Source: Hippasteria phrygiana
Taxonomy: Eukaryota; Echinodermata; Asteroidea; Valvatida; Goniasteridae
DNA: 64,000 nucleotides
NCBI GenBank assembly: GCA_037893225.1
Contig: JAZGUH010000768.1
Coordinates: forward strand, 62,001 to 126,000
Direction: 5' to 3'
Shown: in pieces, positions 1 through 20,305 of the stretch
How positions within the stretch are numbered: position 1 is the stretch's first letter
Layout of the letters: each line of letters starts with the position of its first letter
Translations under genes and position numbers: made by a program
The notes under the pieces: model-generated
Told to the model about the DNA's origin: nothing
Seen by the model: the letters and a program-made list of their open reading frames with translations, nothing else
Databases searched by the model: none

Positions 1-310
1 GTTCGGTTCCATTGTTCCCATTGTTTGGACTTTTTCTTGACATGCCCCATAAGGTTTGTACATAAAAACTACCGAGGACTTGTGCTCGGGTCCTCAGTTG
101 TATTGTTGACACTAATCCCCTATTGGCGTAATGGATAACCTATACACCAGTGTGCAAACACCTTCAATCGGGGACCTCACGTTGTCCTATTGTTCATACT
201 TTTTGGCAAGAGCCCTCCTTGGTTTTGTATACGGTTTCCAACCGTGGATCTTTCTCAACCGAGGACCCTATTGTCCTCTATTGGTAAAGGTCCCCTGTTG
301 AATGCAAAAA
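1..310 (+). repeat. Border repeat array, last units (copy A)
   Basis: This is the tail of the degenerate ~170-200-bp repeat array that sits between duplication units. It is colinear with 22648-22955 and 48346-48655. It includes variants of the box AATCGTGGACC (AATCGGGGACC, AACCGTGGATC) and the recurrent phrase TTGGTTTTGTATACGG. The earlier units of this array would lie left of the window. Confidence 0.7.
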
Positions 311-1003
311 CAAACCAGCCCATATAACACCCCAGCAACGGCCGTGATAACACTAATGGACTGCACGAGCCGGCTGGTTTGGAATAAACGAGAATATTAA
401 AAAACGAAACCGTGTACGGCTGCCTGTCTTAACACTGAAGGTAATACACGTTTAGTTAAACGACGTTACAGAATACTTGATAGCGCATTCATGGTTTAAT
501 TTGTGCAAGCTCCATTTATCGTAATTTAGGATCTGAATTAAGTAGTCTGGTTCCGGTTTGGATATTCTTGGATAAAAGCACAACACCGAGCACGAACGCT
601 TACGCCCACTGTTTTATAATTAACTCTTTACTTATAATTTAATGCTATATTTTAAAAAAATTAAGTATATTATAGCTCATTGTTCTCTGAATCAAAAGCT
701 AAAGAAATAGTTCATGCGGTTTTGTTTTAACTCGGAAAACATTATTAGGTCCTAGCCTGAACATAATATTCGAAATAATTAGTCATTAACTAATAGTAGA
801 CTTTTTAAACACTTGATTGCGGTAGCATTTATGGAGTAATTTTGATCACAAATTTGTCAGAACCCGTATTGGGCATGTTCATCTGTATAGGTTAAACACG
901 AAGCCTCATTTGCAAGCTAACCTCGCAAATGGCCAATGAGATCATACTTTATATGGATAAATGGCAGGGCAGGTACCAGTGACTGCAGCCAATCAGCAGT
1001 CGT
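311..1003. other. Intergenic sequence 3' of protease A
   Basis: AT-rich DNA that is colinear with 22956-23639 (B) and 48656-49323 (C). I see no convincing coding exon or RNA gene. It should contain the 3' UTR and polyadenylation region of the minus-strand protease. Confidence 0.6.
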
Positions 1004-8742
<7,739 letters not shown>

Positions 8743-8831
8743 GGTGATATACTAATGGTGTAGACAGTCGTGGGAGGGTGCGTTTCAGCGAAGACGTCGA
8801 GCGTTATGGCTGCGTGGAAGCACGGGAGCTT

Positions 8832-8838
8832 CTTTTAT
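8832..8838 (-). promoter_or_regulatory. Putative TATA box of protease A
   Basis: CATAAAAG on the minus strand, about 90 bp upstream of the start codon at 8742. It is conserved at the same distance in copies B (29911-29917) and C (52951-52957). A TATA box is usual for secreted digestive-type protease genes. The transcription start would be near 8805. Inferred from motif and conservation only. Confidence 0.5.
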
Positions 8839-9197
8839 GAGATATTTTGGGTTTAATTTCCTTGTGAAATGAACATCTGAACGGATGCGAGATAACACGC
8901 GCTGGCCCACTTGCGCAAATGCTTTCGTTAAATAACTTGGGTGGGACTCCATGCCATGCCAACGTGTTTACTTCTTCACTTCTTATCTCTAGAGATTAGC
9001 AGGATATCTTACTTATGGCCTATATACAGCAATCACGATTACTAATTATGAAAACTAGGCCATAGGACATGGCGTTAATGCCCCAATATCGGATCGAACA
9101 GGTGCAGAATTCAGAAGTATGTTTTTTTCATTTGATATTACACGAGAAGTACAAATAACTAATTTACAAATCTAATGATAAAGTGTATTTTTAATAA

Positions 9198-11322
9198 AAG
9201 GCAGACGATATCCGTATTCAGATACACCAGATCTTAAAGAGCGCGAAGCCTCCGAAATCCAATATCACAAGACTGGAACATCAGGCGGCCAATAGCCTCC
9301 GTAATGACTCTACGATACACATTCTAAAGGCAGACAAGGGTAATGCCACAGTCGTGATGGACCGCTCGGAATACGATCAGAAGGTTCAGGATATCCTCGA
9401 CACGGATACCTACACCCGCCTCAAAAAGAACCCAATTCCGTTAGCCGAAAAGAAAGTCGCTGCAAAACTTCTTTCCTTAAACCGGAGCACAGCCTTACCC
9501 ATAGCACTATACAGGCACCTCTGTCCGTCCAGCTCGAAATGCCCAAGATTCTTCGGCCTACCAAAGATTCATAAACCAGACAGACCGCTCCGACCGATTG
9601 TCTCATCCCGAGGTTCCCCCACGTATAACCTCGCCCAACACTTGACGAAGCTTTTACACCCACTCGTGGGTAAGACGCCCCACCATGTACCCAATTCAGC
9701 AGGGTGTATCAACATCATAAAGGGAACTATATTACAGCCTTTCGACATGCTAGTGAGTTTTGATGTCAAGTCATTATTCACCAATGTACCGACAGCTACA
9801 GACGAGGCTATCCTCGTAACCAAGTCGATACTCGAACATGATAGCACGCTCCCGGAACAAACCAGCTTAACGCCAGATCAAATCGTTGATCTACTTTCAG
9901 TATGTGTGAAATCCACATACTTCCAATGTAGAGAGACGTACTATCAACAGTCTTTGGGCACTCCAATGGGATCCCCGATATCCCGGTCCTAGCAAACATC
10001 TTCATGGAAGATTTCGAACAGAAAGCCGTTGAGACAGCACGACACAAACCCAAACTATGGCTTCGATACGTCATCATTTGGCAGCACGGTTCCGAAAAAC
10101 TGAGTGACTTCCTCGGTCACCTCAACCAGCAACATCCGAGCATTCAATTCACCAGGGAAACTGAGACATCCGACTCTTTGCCTTTCCTTGATGTACTCAT
10201 TTCCAAACGGGTTGATGGCTCACTTGGGCATTCGGTTTACAGAAAACCTACACACACAGACCGCTACCTAAATGCCCGGTCGTTCCACCCACCGTCCGTG
10301 AAATCCTCTGTGAATCGCACCCTACTTCGAAGGGCGCACACTATCAGTGATAAAGAGCACTTGCCATCCGAGTTAAGACATCTTAACGCCGTGTTAGGAG
10401 ACAATGGGTACACTCTTAAAACGCTGTTTAAAAAGTTGTTTAAACAAGTTAAACAACCAGGTTGTTCATGTGCCCTGCTTAAACAACTTTATTGGTTGTT
10501 TAAGCAGGGCACATGAACAACCGGGGTTGTTTAAAAAGTTTAAACAGCGTTTTAACAGTGTACAGACCTGATAAGCCTAAATTCCTCCCGATTAGGAACG
10601 CGCCTCAACCCCCGAACGCAACCGAAAAACCAATTGCCGTCCTACCGTACATTGGCCATACTTCACACAAGATTCAGCGTATCCTGAGGGAAGCTGACAT
10701 TAAGGTCTACTACCGGACTCGAAACAAGTTGGAAACGAAGTTACACACCCACAAGGACAGACATGATCCAAGCCGTCAAGCGGGGTTTACCGAATTCCTT
10801 GCACTTGTGGTAAAGTGTACATTGGCGAGACCGGCAGAGACCTTACGACCAGGCTCAAGGAACACAAGGCCCACGGCCGCAGAGGGGAATGTGACAAATC
10901 TGCGATCATTAAGCACTCCACCGATTTGGACCACAATATTGACTGGCAGAATGCAAAGATCTAGCCCCGGAGAAGCATTGGTACACCCGTCGTATCAGAG
11001 AGGCTATTGAGATTCATAAACATGACACTGCCCCCCCCCCCCCCCCCCCAGGACATCGGCTTTTTTCATCAGCAAAATTTGGCATTCAATCCTACCATCC
11101 ACCAACACTCACACTCCACAGTCAACTGACACGCCTCAGCGAGCAGGCAACTCACACACAGCAGAAAACGCACACAATTATGAACAATGCCGTAGTGGCA
11201 ACCAATCACAACACATCACACAACAGTGGCACCAATCGGAACGCTTCCCATTCTACACACAATCCCAGCAAATACTACTTAAGGAGCTGCATCGGCAAAC
11301 CTCATTCTTGTGACGAGGATTA
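9198..11322 (+). pseudogene. Penelope-like RT / GIY-YIG polyprotein, decayed, copy A
   Basis: The first frame (9198-9992) contains ILKADKGNATVVMDR, FFGLPKIHKPDRPLRPIVSS, SFDVKSLFTNVP (RT motif A aspartate) and LGTPMGSPIS. It then hits a stop through a frameshift at CCCGGTCCTAG shared with copy B. The second frame resumes VLANIFMEDFE. Compared with B, a 12-bp in-frame deletion near 10070 removes the DDTF of YVDDTF, so both metal-binding aspartates of the RT active site are gone. A 150-bp MITE interrupts the linker. The GIY-YIG part has one-base losses (CAAGCGGGG near 10780 and ATCTAG near 10960). The element is inactive. Confidence 0.85.
10411..10560. mobile_element. 150-bp foldback MITE inside the Penelope-like element (A)
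   Basis: A near-perfect full-length palindrome beginning CACTSTTAAAACGCTG and ending CAGCGTTTTAACAGTG. It is flanked by TA on both sides (10409-10410, 10561-10562). Removing the element and one TA restores the reading DNGYRPDKPKFLPIR in the host polyprotein, which shows the insertion point exactly. An identical-length copy lies at 31496-31645 in B, so the insertion predates the A/B duplication. Confidence 0.8.
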
Positions 11323-11358
11323 GAGCAGGCTAATCGAAACGTTGAGAACAACCCGAGA
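11304..11358 (+). ncRNA. Degenerate hammerhead-ribozyme-like motif, copy A
   Basis: Homologous to the better copy at 32378-32432. Stem II (GATTAG/CTAATC) and GAAAC are kept. The first core base is changed (GTGACGA instead of CTGACGA), and the cleavage-site side reads CAACCCGAG rather than a GUC-type triplet. Hammerhead motifs are known in the terminal regions of Penelope-like elements. This copy is very probably inactive. Confidence 0.5.
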
Positions 11359-11610
11359 AGTGCCCATGGTTTTCCCTGAACCATATTAACCCGTGAAGTC
11401 CCCATGGTTCTCCCCTGAACCATATTTCTCACTTATCGACAGTAGAGAAAACGAGTTGCCCGAAATTTGTTTTCCCTTGAACCCTTCTCACTTAACGAAG
11501 GTTGAGATACGAGTTCTGCGATAAGGTTATTTTCAGAACCCATACCTCTCGTTAATTGAGATAAACACATGGTGTTACCGCAAACCGAAACGATATCGAT
11601 AAAGTGTATT

Positions 11611-11857
11611 ATTAAACATTAACTACACGTTCCTTGTCACTGGCATAAAGCGCCGCCCCTTGGACGTATTGACCAATCAGAACCTCGGTTGTGGCGACGA
11701 AAATAACGCACAGGGCTCGCGCGGCTGCAATTGGGCAATGCGTCAATGTGCGGTGCTTAATGATATTTGCAATGCAGTTGTGAAACTCCAAACTACCACT
11801 GCTTCCAACTTTTTATGAAAATGCAGATAATCAGTCAGCAACACCAACGAAGAAAAA
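11611..11857 (+). promoter_or_regulatory. Promoter region of dehydrogenase A
   Basis: Short GC-richer stretch between the Penelope-like element and the start codon. A CCAAT box (GACCAATCAG, CCAAT at 11673-11677) is followed by GCGCGGCTGCAATTGGGCAATG. It is colinear in B (CCAAT at 32678-32682) and C (CCAAT at 53832-53836, plus a second GCCAATGGGCGG). No clear TATA box lies at a fixed distance. This suggests an NF-Y-type promoter. Confidence 0.45.
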
Positions 11858-14800
11858 ATGACGAGCGCGGAGAACAGCGAGTCTTTCGATTTGGCCACGG
11901 CCCACTTCAGCCCCGATACCGTTGCTATCGTGACCGGCTCAGCAGAGGGCATCGGGAAGGCGTTTGTCGAGGTGATGCTCCAGAAAGGAGTCAAGGTACT
12001 AGACCCGTCAAGAGCACCTTGTTTGTCCAATCTGTTCCACTCACACTGTGTCGTCCTCCAGTATATGCTCCAGATTTTGTGTTGGCCTAAGAAAGAACCT
12101 TTCCTGGAAACAACAGGCGAACCTTTTCATTTCTTTTCATTTTCGTTGTTTATGTTTAATGACAATGACATCTACTATTAAGCTATTTTACAATTTGTTC
12201 TTCTTTTTTCTCAAGGGTGTATGCATAGCCGACATCAACGAAACAAAAGGAAAGGAAACTCTGAACGAATTTAAGAAATACGGGGAAGATAAAGTCATCT
12301 TTGTCAAGTGTGACATCACGTCAGAAGCGAATCTAGAGGGTAAGTTTGTGTCGAGAAAAAACATCGTGAGTAAAAATCTCCGCAACAGAAAAGAGATCTC
12401 TCCTCTGGATAATTTAAGGTAAGACAATTTGCATTCCTTCGAATAAGATATTTCTGGAAGATGACATCCCGCTTATGCGGAGGCGCCCTGCACTGGAAAA
12501 ACAAAGTGCATAGTGTTAAATTCACACCGTGTGATCGGGTGGTTCAATAATAGATACCACTGGGTGTTGATTTGACACCGGTATTTTCAGGATGTTGTCG
12601 TCCTGTGATATATCAAGACTTCATCACCCTCAGCTAAATTATTTCAGGAAGTAATAGGAAGTCGTCATCTGAACATTATTTTATGACCTCAACGAATCAG
12701 ATCAGACGGCACTTCGAGAGCACCGTAGATTCCAGTACCCTATAGGATGAGAATATTTAGTAAAAACATACATATATGAAGTTTTTATGAATGTTGATTT
12801 TCGGACATCGACCTAAGACGTGTTAACGTTTGATGGGTATTTTGACCTACAAAAATAATGTTGCGGCATTATGCTTTGACGTTTTGAGGCCACATTACTG
12901 AATTCAGAATTCAGAATGAAACTGTAGAGTTGGCGCATTGTTATGTTGTAGTAATGTAGAAATTGTTGACTAAGAGTAGATTTGAACCGCCTACTTTTGT
13001 ATAACCATACCGGCGCTCCATACCAGCTGGGCTATCTTGCCCTATGCTGGCGGTTTCGCAATATTAAAATTATCATTAACCGCAATATTTGTTTTGAATA
13101 TGCCACAGATGTGTTCGCTAAGACCAAGGAAAGATTTGGCATGGTCAATCTGGTGGTGAATAACGCTGGCGTACAAGATGAACAGAACTGGCGACTCTGT
13201 GTTAACGTGAACGTGGTAAGCACGCGCCCCGCCCCTCCCACAAATGTAACTAAATGGATGACTAAATAAACATCATGTATTAAAAATATTATTTTTTGTC
13301 AGTTACTGTACCGAAACTCAGTGACCTCTCGAAAATTTGTGATAGTAACCAAAGCAAATTCATGACCGGCGTGGAATTTGACCGCCCTTGCTTTGAGGAA
13401 ACAATATCATTTTTTTTCCTTTTAACTTAGATTAGTTATACGAGTTGTGGTATATTGTGAGGTGTGTAATAGATGCGTGCACCAAATGCCATGCCGTGGT
13501 TTCGGCTTGTCATTACCGAGCCATATTGCCTCTCATGTTCATACGCACGTCTGGTGTTTAACAACGCGGAACGGAAACTTTGTAAACTTGTAATTTTATT
13601 GCAGAAACACACCTGGCGTTGGACAATTCCTACTTCACTCATTCGTAACATTCCTATAACAATATTAGTATTGTTTACTGTTCTGCGAAACAGGTCAAAC
13701 CTCATAGAATATACACGTCATTCCTTAGCACGCATGACCTCATTCCACTCAACCTTTTACCAAGTTGTCTGCTTAATCTGTCTGTTCATGTTCATCTTAG
13801 CTGTATATTTTTGTTCCCTTATAAAACTCACACGAGTCGGGCCTCTTATTAAACTAAAGAAAACCAACCTCGATACAAATTTATTGAACACATGGGCGTA
13901 TTTTTATGGTCTCACATAATGCGTCATAATGTTTCGAAACTGTACCTCGTATGTCAACACCAAAGCCGGATATCTATGACTTCTAATTGGGGCGTAACAT
14001 TTCAGGGTAAGTTTACATAGTAAAGAGTACCGTACACATTATTTTTAGAGAGGTAATACATTTTTCCCCCATTTTTTCAAAGGCGACGTAAGACCATGGA
14101 GTAAATAATACAAACGTGTTTGTTTTAATTCTTTACGAAAGTCGATTCGGTACTACACGGTTTTATTCATTTGGTTAATCGGTTTGTCATGATGACGATA
14201 AAACGTTGTGGAGTGTGGTACTTGGGGTGTGGCAGTCCCGTATAACTATTTGGTGTTTCTTCTTTTTTAGACGGGAACATTATCGGCTACATACACTGCG
14301 CTGAAACACATGAGTCTTGACGAAGGCGGCGAAGGAGGCACGATTATCAATATCGCGTCCGTTGCAGGTGAGTGCATGCAACAGTCGTCGGTGTAATAGA
14401 GCAGCCGTCGGTATACATGAACAACTTTTCGGCCGATGTAATGATATATCGGTGCTGTGGGTCACGTGTCACATACCTGTACGCTTAAACTGTACCAAAC
14501 CCAAGAGGCGTGCATTCAGTGCCAACTTTTGCTGACCCTGGGTTAAATGCTGTACAGCTCCCCAAGACTTAAACTACAACTACGTGTCTGTAACTAGCAA
14601 GCTAACAGTATTGCCCAACTCGGAGATATAACGGCAATATCTAAAGTCTAAATTTTTTTTCACTTTGTTTTGAAAGTTCTCTTATAACAAAACGCCCTGA
14701 TACATGCAAGGACGTTTGGTTAATCCCGGCTTCTGCGTGTTGACGATGTTATTTTTGTTTCCGTATTTCCCACCATTTTTGCAGGTCTTTCCCCGATCCC

Positions 14801-15954
14801 GTACATGCCAACGTATGCCGCGTCCAAACACGCAGTCATCGGCTTGACCAAATCCATCATGGTGAATTTCCTTTTTTGTTTTGGCTGTCGGTCTTCTTTA
14901 TGTGAACGACTGGGCGCTAGACACTGACTAGTCTAGCGACGGACCCCTTTAGTCTGTCTTACCCTACAGCAATGTGAATAATAGATTGATCGGAGGATGG
15001 GGTCAAATTGTTCATTATTTACTGGGTCATACTTTGCCAAATGGTGTTTAATAAATTATACATTGATTGCCTCTTTCCTTCACAAGACCGCATTATTGTA
15101 GTTTCCTAGCGCAACCTATAGTTATACAACAAAATAATTTCATAAAGACGCCGCGAATACATTTGCTATGCGGTGTGCTGGGAAGTATGTTTTTTCGCTA
15201 AATCTCGTTGGATTTGGGGGTCATCAGTAATTAGTACAAAATGCAAACCTGCACTCAATGTGCCATATACATTATGCGACTCGGATATCGCTTGCATAGG
15301 TCCAAAATTGTCCTGGGTCAAAAATCATGTGCCCTAAAAAACCAGAAATTTACGGAATGTAAAAAGGCCAACAAAGGACAAGATAGCTCAGCTGGTAGAG
15401 GGCCGTAAACCGGAGGTAGTGGGTCACTTTCTTAATCCGTTAATTTCGCGGTTTACTCTTTAAAAGCATCCATCTTGATTCTCCCGCCGCAGGCCCACCC
15501 TTGCACCAAGGTGAAGGGTATCACCATGGGGGCGCTGTGCCCTGCATTCGTGGACACCAACATGATCAAGGAGGAACGGGTCATCCTATGGTGTGACGCA
15601 GACAGACCCATCGCAAGGGGTATCATTGCAAAGGTCGGCGTACTGACGTAAGTGTGCAGAACCCGATTTAATTAATACGCAAAACGCATCCTTGTTTCCC
15701 ATTGGTGCGATCTTGCCGAACAATTTAATTCAACAGCACGCCTTGCGCGGTGCACTCGCACTCATGCCACGGAGACTAGGATTAAAATGGTGCTATTTGC
15801 AGGCGTTTTAACCTTTCTTTTTTTGTGTGCGTTTCTCGCCAGGGTGTCAGAGGTCACGGACGCTTTCTTGACCCTTGTCCTTGATAAAGCGTGGGCGGGA
15901 AAAATCATGAAGATCAGCAAGGCAACTGGAATACAAGAATCGCCAATCATGTGA
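11858..15954 (+). CDS. 15-hydroxyprostaglandin dehydrogenase-like SDR, copy A
   Basis: A classical short-chain dehydrogenase of 269 residues closest to vertebrate NAD-dependent 15-PGDH, which oxidises the 15-hydroxyl of prostaglandins and related eicosanoids in the cytosol. Exons: 11858-11995, 12216-12339, 13109-13215, 14271-14367, 14785-14861, 15493-15647 and 15843-15954, all GT-AG and in frame. Visible features: cofactor motif TGSAEGIG (26-33); Asp52 at the end of strand 2 (CIADIN), favouring NAD over NADP; CD at 78-79; NNAG at 105-108; catalytic Ser153 (INIASVAG); and YAASK with Tyr166/Lys170, at the same 13-residue Ser-Tyr spacing as human HPGD. The usual PG after strand 6 is PA (LCPAFVDT). 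Trp214 is unique to this copy (Arg in B and C). Substrate is inferred from family only. Confidence 0.92.
12965..13040 (-). repeat. tRNA-like SINE remnant in dehydrogenase A intron 2
   Basis: Reading the minus strand, TAGCCCAGCTGGTATGGAGC resembles a box A, and GGCGGTTCAAATC a box B, about 35 bp apart, as in a tRNA-derived SINE head. The copy in B is at 33917-33994. Copy C has lost about 50 bp from the middle (55120-55170). It does not fold as a full tRNA. Confidence 0.5.
15374..15430 (+). repeat. tRNA-like SINE remnant in dehydrogenase A intron 5
   Basis: GATAGCTCAGCTGGTAGAGG is a good box A and GGAGGTAGTGGGTCAC a decayed box B. Colinear pieces lie at 39050-39106 (GGTCGTGGGTCAC) and 57491-57545 (GGTCGTGGGTTAC). 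The spacing is short, and there is no acceptor stem. This is a SINE head or tRNA pseudogene, not a functional tRNA. Confidence 0.5.
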
Positions 15955-16367
15955 TTGCCTTTCCTATCTGCGAGATCAAACTGAACGGGAAAAAAACGAT
16001 CCGAAAATTGGCTCATGCATGGAGGTAGCTTCAACATCAATCTAAATACCTCAGTTTAGTTATCCTATTCGCCGAGAGCCTATCACGTGGGGGTGCTTAG
16101 TGTAGTCACGAAGGTTTGGCTCGTTCCTAAGCGCATATTCACAGGTCATGAATTATTATTACAGCAAGTTTTGTTCGCATCACGACACGCGGGTTGTTGG
16201 TTCAAACAGACACAAGTTAATGTTGTCACATTGTACATGTCAAACTGTGTGTGCTGTCCGGAGTGTCAACTATGCATTATGACAACGGACCGATATGTAT
16301 ACTACCGGTATGTACACGCAGCGCTAAGTTTAAGTTTAAAAGCTGCCAACAGGTATTTATGAATGGA

Positions 16368-16373
16368 AATAAA
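16368..16373 (+). terminator. Putative poly(A) signal of dehydrogenase A
   Basis: AATAAA in the context GGAAATAAAAGTGTGCTAAAGCC, about 415 bp after the stop codon. It is conserved at the same relative place in B (40510-40515) and C (58485-58490). Confidence 0.45.
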
Positions 16374-19300
16374 AGTGTGCTAAAGCCGTACTGACTGTAG
16401 TTTCCAACAGAACTAAATTTCCAATTCCTTCCACCACCCAGGTTTTTTCCTCATATATTCTGCGGTCTTTATGTGTAGTATCCACGTAGTTTTTTTTGCA
16501 TGAAAATTATATACAAGCTCAACACGAAGCCGCTTCGATCCAGGGGCCAATGGAGCTGAAAAGTCCTTGGTAAAACCAGGCTTATCAACCAAATTATCAT
16601 GTGATGTATATGCCTATTGCTTGTGGCTGGTATCCACCCCATCTGGTTTTAGTTTAGCATGAATCTCATGGAGGTTGACTGGTAAATTGTTGTTACCATG
16701 GAGGAAGTTGTTCCTTCCTCCATGTTGTTACGAAGCATGTTGTTACGCCATCAACGTTGAATTTAAAGAAAATATACGGCTATGTATATTCCATTTCATT
16801 GTAATTGAAACTTTTGTATCATTTTAATAAACATTTCAGGTTTAATCTGTAGACAGATTTTTTTAGCTAATGCTGCAAGGAATGTCTGAAAGTTAAATAG
16901 ATATAACAATAGTGACCTCTCCCTTTTGTTTTGTAAGGACATAAAATGGGTGATGCGTCTGTTAATATATTTTGCTAATGAACAGGTTATACATGTATGT
17001 AGGATGTGTTTTTATATATACAGAACAAATGAAAATTGGAAAAGTCGCTCCAAAAACCCTTCCATTTGGAAACTCTTCTCTAAGGCTGAGTTCGGGCGTG
17101 TTGTTCTTGTTTGCTCAAGAACAACTCGTGTCTTCGTTCGTGTTCCGGCCGCTCGAACGCCAAAGAACGTCGGATAGCCAAGAGCGCCATCTATCGCTGT
17201 TAACCACGCAAAATGTAATGGCTGCGCCCATGTACGTTATTCAAGCATTCGTTTTAAAAACCTAAATGTCAGACGCAAAATAATTTAACAGAAGCACAAA
17301 ATTTAGACTGCATTTTCCCCTAGTTTGTTCAGAAAACGTTTGGAAGGGAATTCTAGGCAACATTACGCCGACTTTCCTAGAGTAGGATGTGATTTTGGAC
17401 CCTCATTGTTAAAATCACATCCTCTTAATCCTCATGTCCATTTTGAATAGGAAATCACATCCAAGGGATTCACAGTGTGAATCAGTAGTGAAATTCTCTG
17501 CTGTTTTAAAGGTTACTTGCAATATTTGCTTTTGCTGTAATTTTCAGAAGTAAATGGATTTGGGGGTTAGTATTTTATAGGGTGCTAGCAAATACTGAAA
17601 CACTGACACACTGACCCGTTACAAGTTTTGTGTGCATAGATGCTGGGGAAACCGTAGTCTTTGTAGAGAACCAACAAAAATCTGTTCTATATAGTAGTCT
17701 GGTTCCCTGACCATACTTTAGACAAAACGGAGCAATTTATAGACGTCATGGAATTATCAGGTCAAGGAACTAGACTATTTCCAACGATTGTCGGCCGACA
17801 ATCGTTGGAAAACGATATAAATTTCCACTTTTCCTGAAAACGACAGCACACCAGGTGCCATGACTTCACAGGATGCCTCGAGACTGCTGTTTACTTTCAG
17901 TCTAGTACGATATTTTGTAATAATTCAGTAGTTTTGTTCTTTGATGTTTGCCCGTGATTCCAAGCCTGTCTCATCCACCCATACCCCCCCCCCCTCCCTT
18001 CTTACTCCCTTATTCATAGCAGCCATCTTTTGAGGTAAACGCCTTTTTTACCGTTGGACAGGCATAGGTCAACCGTTTGTGTTTACATTGTTACGGAATT
18101 TGAATGACATGCCTTTAAGATGGCCGCTACGTAGACCGTTTTCAAGCGTCGTCGTCATGGACCCCGCGCATCGTGTTGTGATACCCAGCACGATATGGGG
18201 CATAGGGGTACCCCCCCCACCCCCCCCCCCCCCCCCACCTTGTCCATATACCATATACACACTTCATACTATTGTTACCAAACACATCCCTCATAGATTT
18301 CTGAAAAGAATTCTGGGAACACAATGACCAACACAAAAGAGGGGGGGGGGGGGGGGGGTTCCCTTTGCCCCATATCGTAATTCATAATGTAATACCAATG
18401 AAATGCCGCGTGCGCACGCGTGGTTTGACCTGCTTCATAGTACACATGTACGATGATATTAACCATAATGGACCGCCTTAATTGAAGTGGTCATCATACA
18501 CATATAATTATAACTGTATGGATTTTTCAGTGTGTGTGTTGCATATGAACAGCGCCCCCAAGTTCAGAACAATCTTCCCCTGTCGGAAGAAAGGAGAGGG
18601 GGGGGGGGGGGGGGGGGGGGTTGGGCTCATGGACATCCGTAAATGTGCTTCATTCTGCTGCTTTCGTGAGCCGACTCCTCAAAAAAATAGAATCGCGATT
18701 CCGATATTGTCGAATAGAGTGGACTTAATTCTGCATGGAGTCGCAAAACCTGTTTAACAATGTCATTAACGTTGTTTTAACTTACAACACTGCACAACCG
18801 TATCGAATGAAGTATGAAAGGTTTCGTTCCAATCCCTAGTTTTTTTGCCATATACTTTTTGGGAAGACTACAGCCTTAAAGTTTCATGTATTGTTACGGT
18901 CTGAAAATCTCCAGACTATCCGTAAATATAAATAACTAGAAATAGCCTGAATTTTCTCGGATGCAACAAAGAAATCAAACAAGATCACACTGATATATAA
19001 AACAAAGAAACAATGTGATTTAATAATGAGAATATTCGAGAATCAATAGGGTTTAACAAGTGTAGAATTAAGAAAAGATCTTATACAATATATAACTTAA
19101 CAGATCTTACGGGCAGGACTTATATAGGCGAAGGCTCAGACGACTTGGGCAGCTCTGCAATGGGCGAGGACTTGGGCGAGGACTTGGACGGCTTGGGCAC
19201 TCAGCAACGGACGAGGACGACTCCAATAATGCGAGCGAATATAGTTCTTTGGCGAGCTGGAACACGGGGCGAATTCACCTCCAAAACAGCCGAAGAGAGA

Positions 19301-20239
19301 CGAAAACAGCGGGGGACAACACAAACTGGCTCCCGTCGCGAAAATATGGGGATATGAGACCCCAAATAATGAACCGACGACAGTTCACAAATAAATGTCT
19401 CTTCCAGGAATAATACTCAGCTCTAACTGTCTCCAGACGCTCACGCAGACGAGTCATATACAGGTCACAGGTCCGAATAAAACAGCTTACTCGATGAACC
19501 AAAATGCCAACGAAATTCTTTGTCCGTCTAAAGTCCACCGTCGAAAATCAAGTCATGATTCTATTCCGAAATTAGCCCGTTTATAAAGGATTTCATTCAT
19601 TCCAGAGATTACTAGAAATTCTAGAGAATCGTACAAATTACGTCACATCTAAAAATAATCTTTTACACAGGTTCTCGAAACGCCTGGCGTACACGAGATT
19701 GACCTGGCGTGTGCGAGATAGACCTATTCAGAAACTTCTGGAACATATGCTTCGCGTATACAACGTTGACCCATTCATTCCAGGGTCAGCCGAAGTGGCA
19801 GGCGTATGCAAATAAGTGGCGCGTGGCCTGTGACAAAACATTTGTTTGTGCCAGTTGAACATAATAGTAATACTGAAGAAGGAGGGGCAAGGTGATATTT
19901 TGATTAACAATAGAGGTTAACTGCTCTAAATAACGCCGGCATTCATCTGCGTTTCCTATATACACGGTATACACGCTCAGTGAGTTCCTCCACTGAAGGT
20001 AAGTTGGCAAAAATTGAAACTTGATGGTTGATTTGACATCAGTGATCATGTCGCACATACAGCGCTGGAAGCAAATATTGGACCCATCAACATTTTCAGC
20101 ACTGTGTCTGTGACTGACTGGTAATTGGTTCCAAACACCATGCAGTATCAGGTGAAAACGGTGACCCTCAAACTTTACGGCGCTTTACAATAATTTTTGA
20201 AATGTGTAGTTGAAAAACGGGGTAGACTGTGTCAGAAGA

Positions 20240-20305
20240 CCACGGGCAACCTCGGTAGAGCAAGAGGTCGCTAGTTGACTCGGTTCGAGTCCCGCCCGAG
20301 TAAGC
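20240..20305 (+). repeat. tRNA-like remnant, copy A spacer
   Basis: CGGGCAACCTCGGTAGAGC (box A-like), then GGTTCGAGTCCCGCCCG (box B), with a possible short acceptor pairing (CGGGC/GCCCG). It is repeated in B at 45938-46001. The anticodon arm is too short for a normal tRNA, so it is best read as a tRNA pseudogene or SINE head. Confidence 0.45.

Larger units (their letters stand above)
9190..11598 (+). mobile_element. Penelope-like retroelement, 5'-truncated, copy A
   Basis: About 2.4 kb flanked by a 12-bp direct repeat ATAAAGTGTATT (9178-9189 and 11599-11610), read as the target-site duplication. It encodes a Penelope-type reverse transcriptase followed by a GIY-YIG endonuclease region, then a noncoding tail with a hammerhead-like motif (11304-11358). 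It is inserted between the divergent protease and dehydrogenase genes, and the same insertion is in copy B. In copy A a homopolymer C tract (about 11031-11050) interrupts the endonuclease end. Copy C has no element here. Confidence 0.88.

Noticed and set aside
13473..13919. 148-codon ORF in dehydrogenase intron 3, also in copy B
   Set aside because: It is conserved only because A and B are recent duplicates. In copy C a deletion near 55730 shifts the frame, and no known domain is visible.
15374..15430. A functional tRNA gene from the good box A
   Set aside because: There is no acceptor stem or anticodon arm, box B is decayed, and spacing between boxes is short. Best explained as a SINE remnant.
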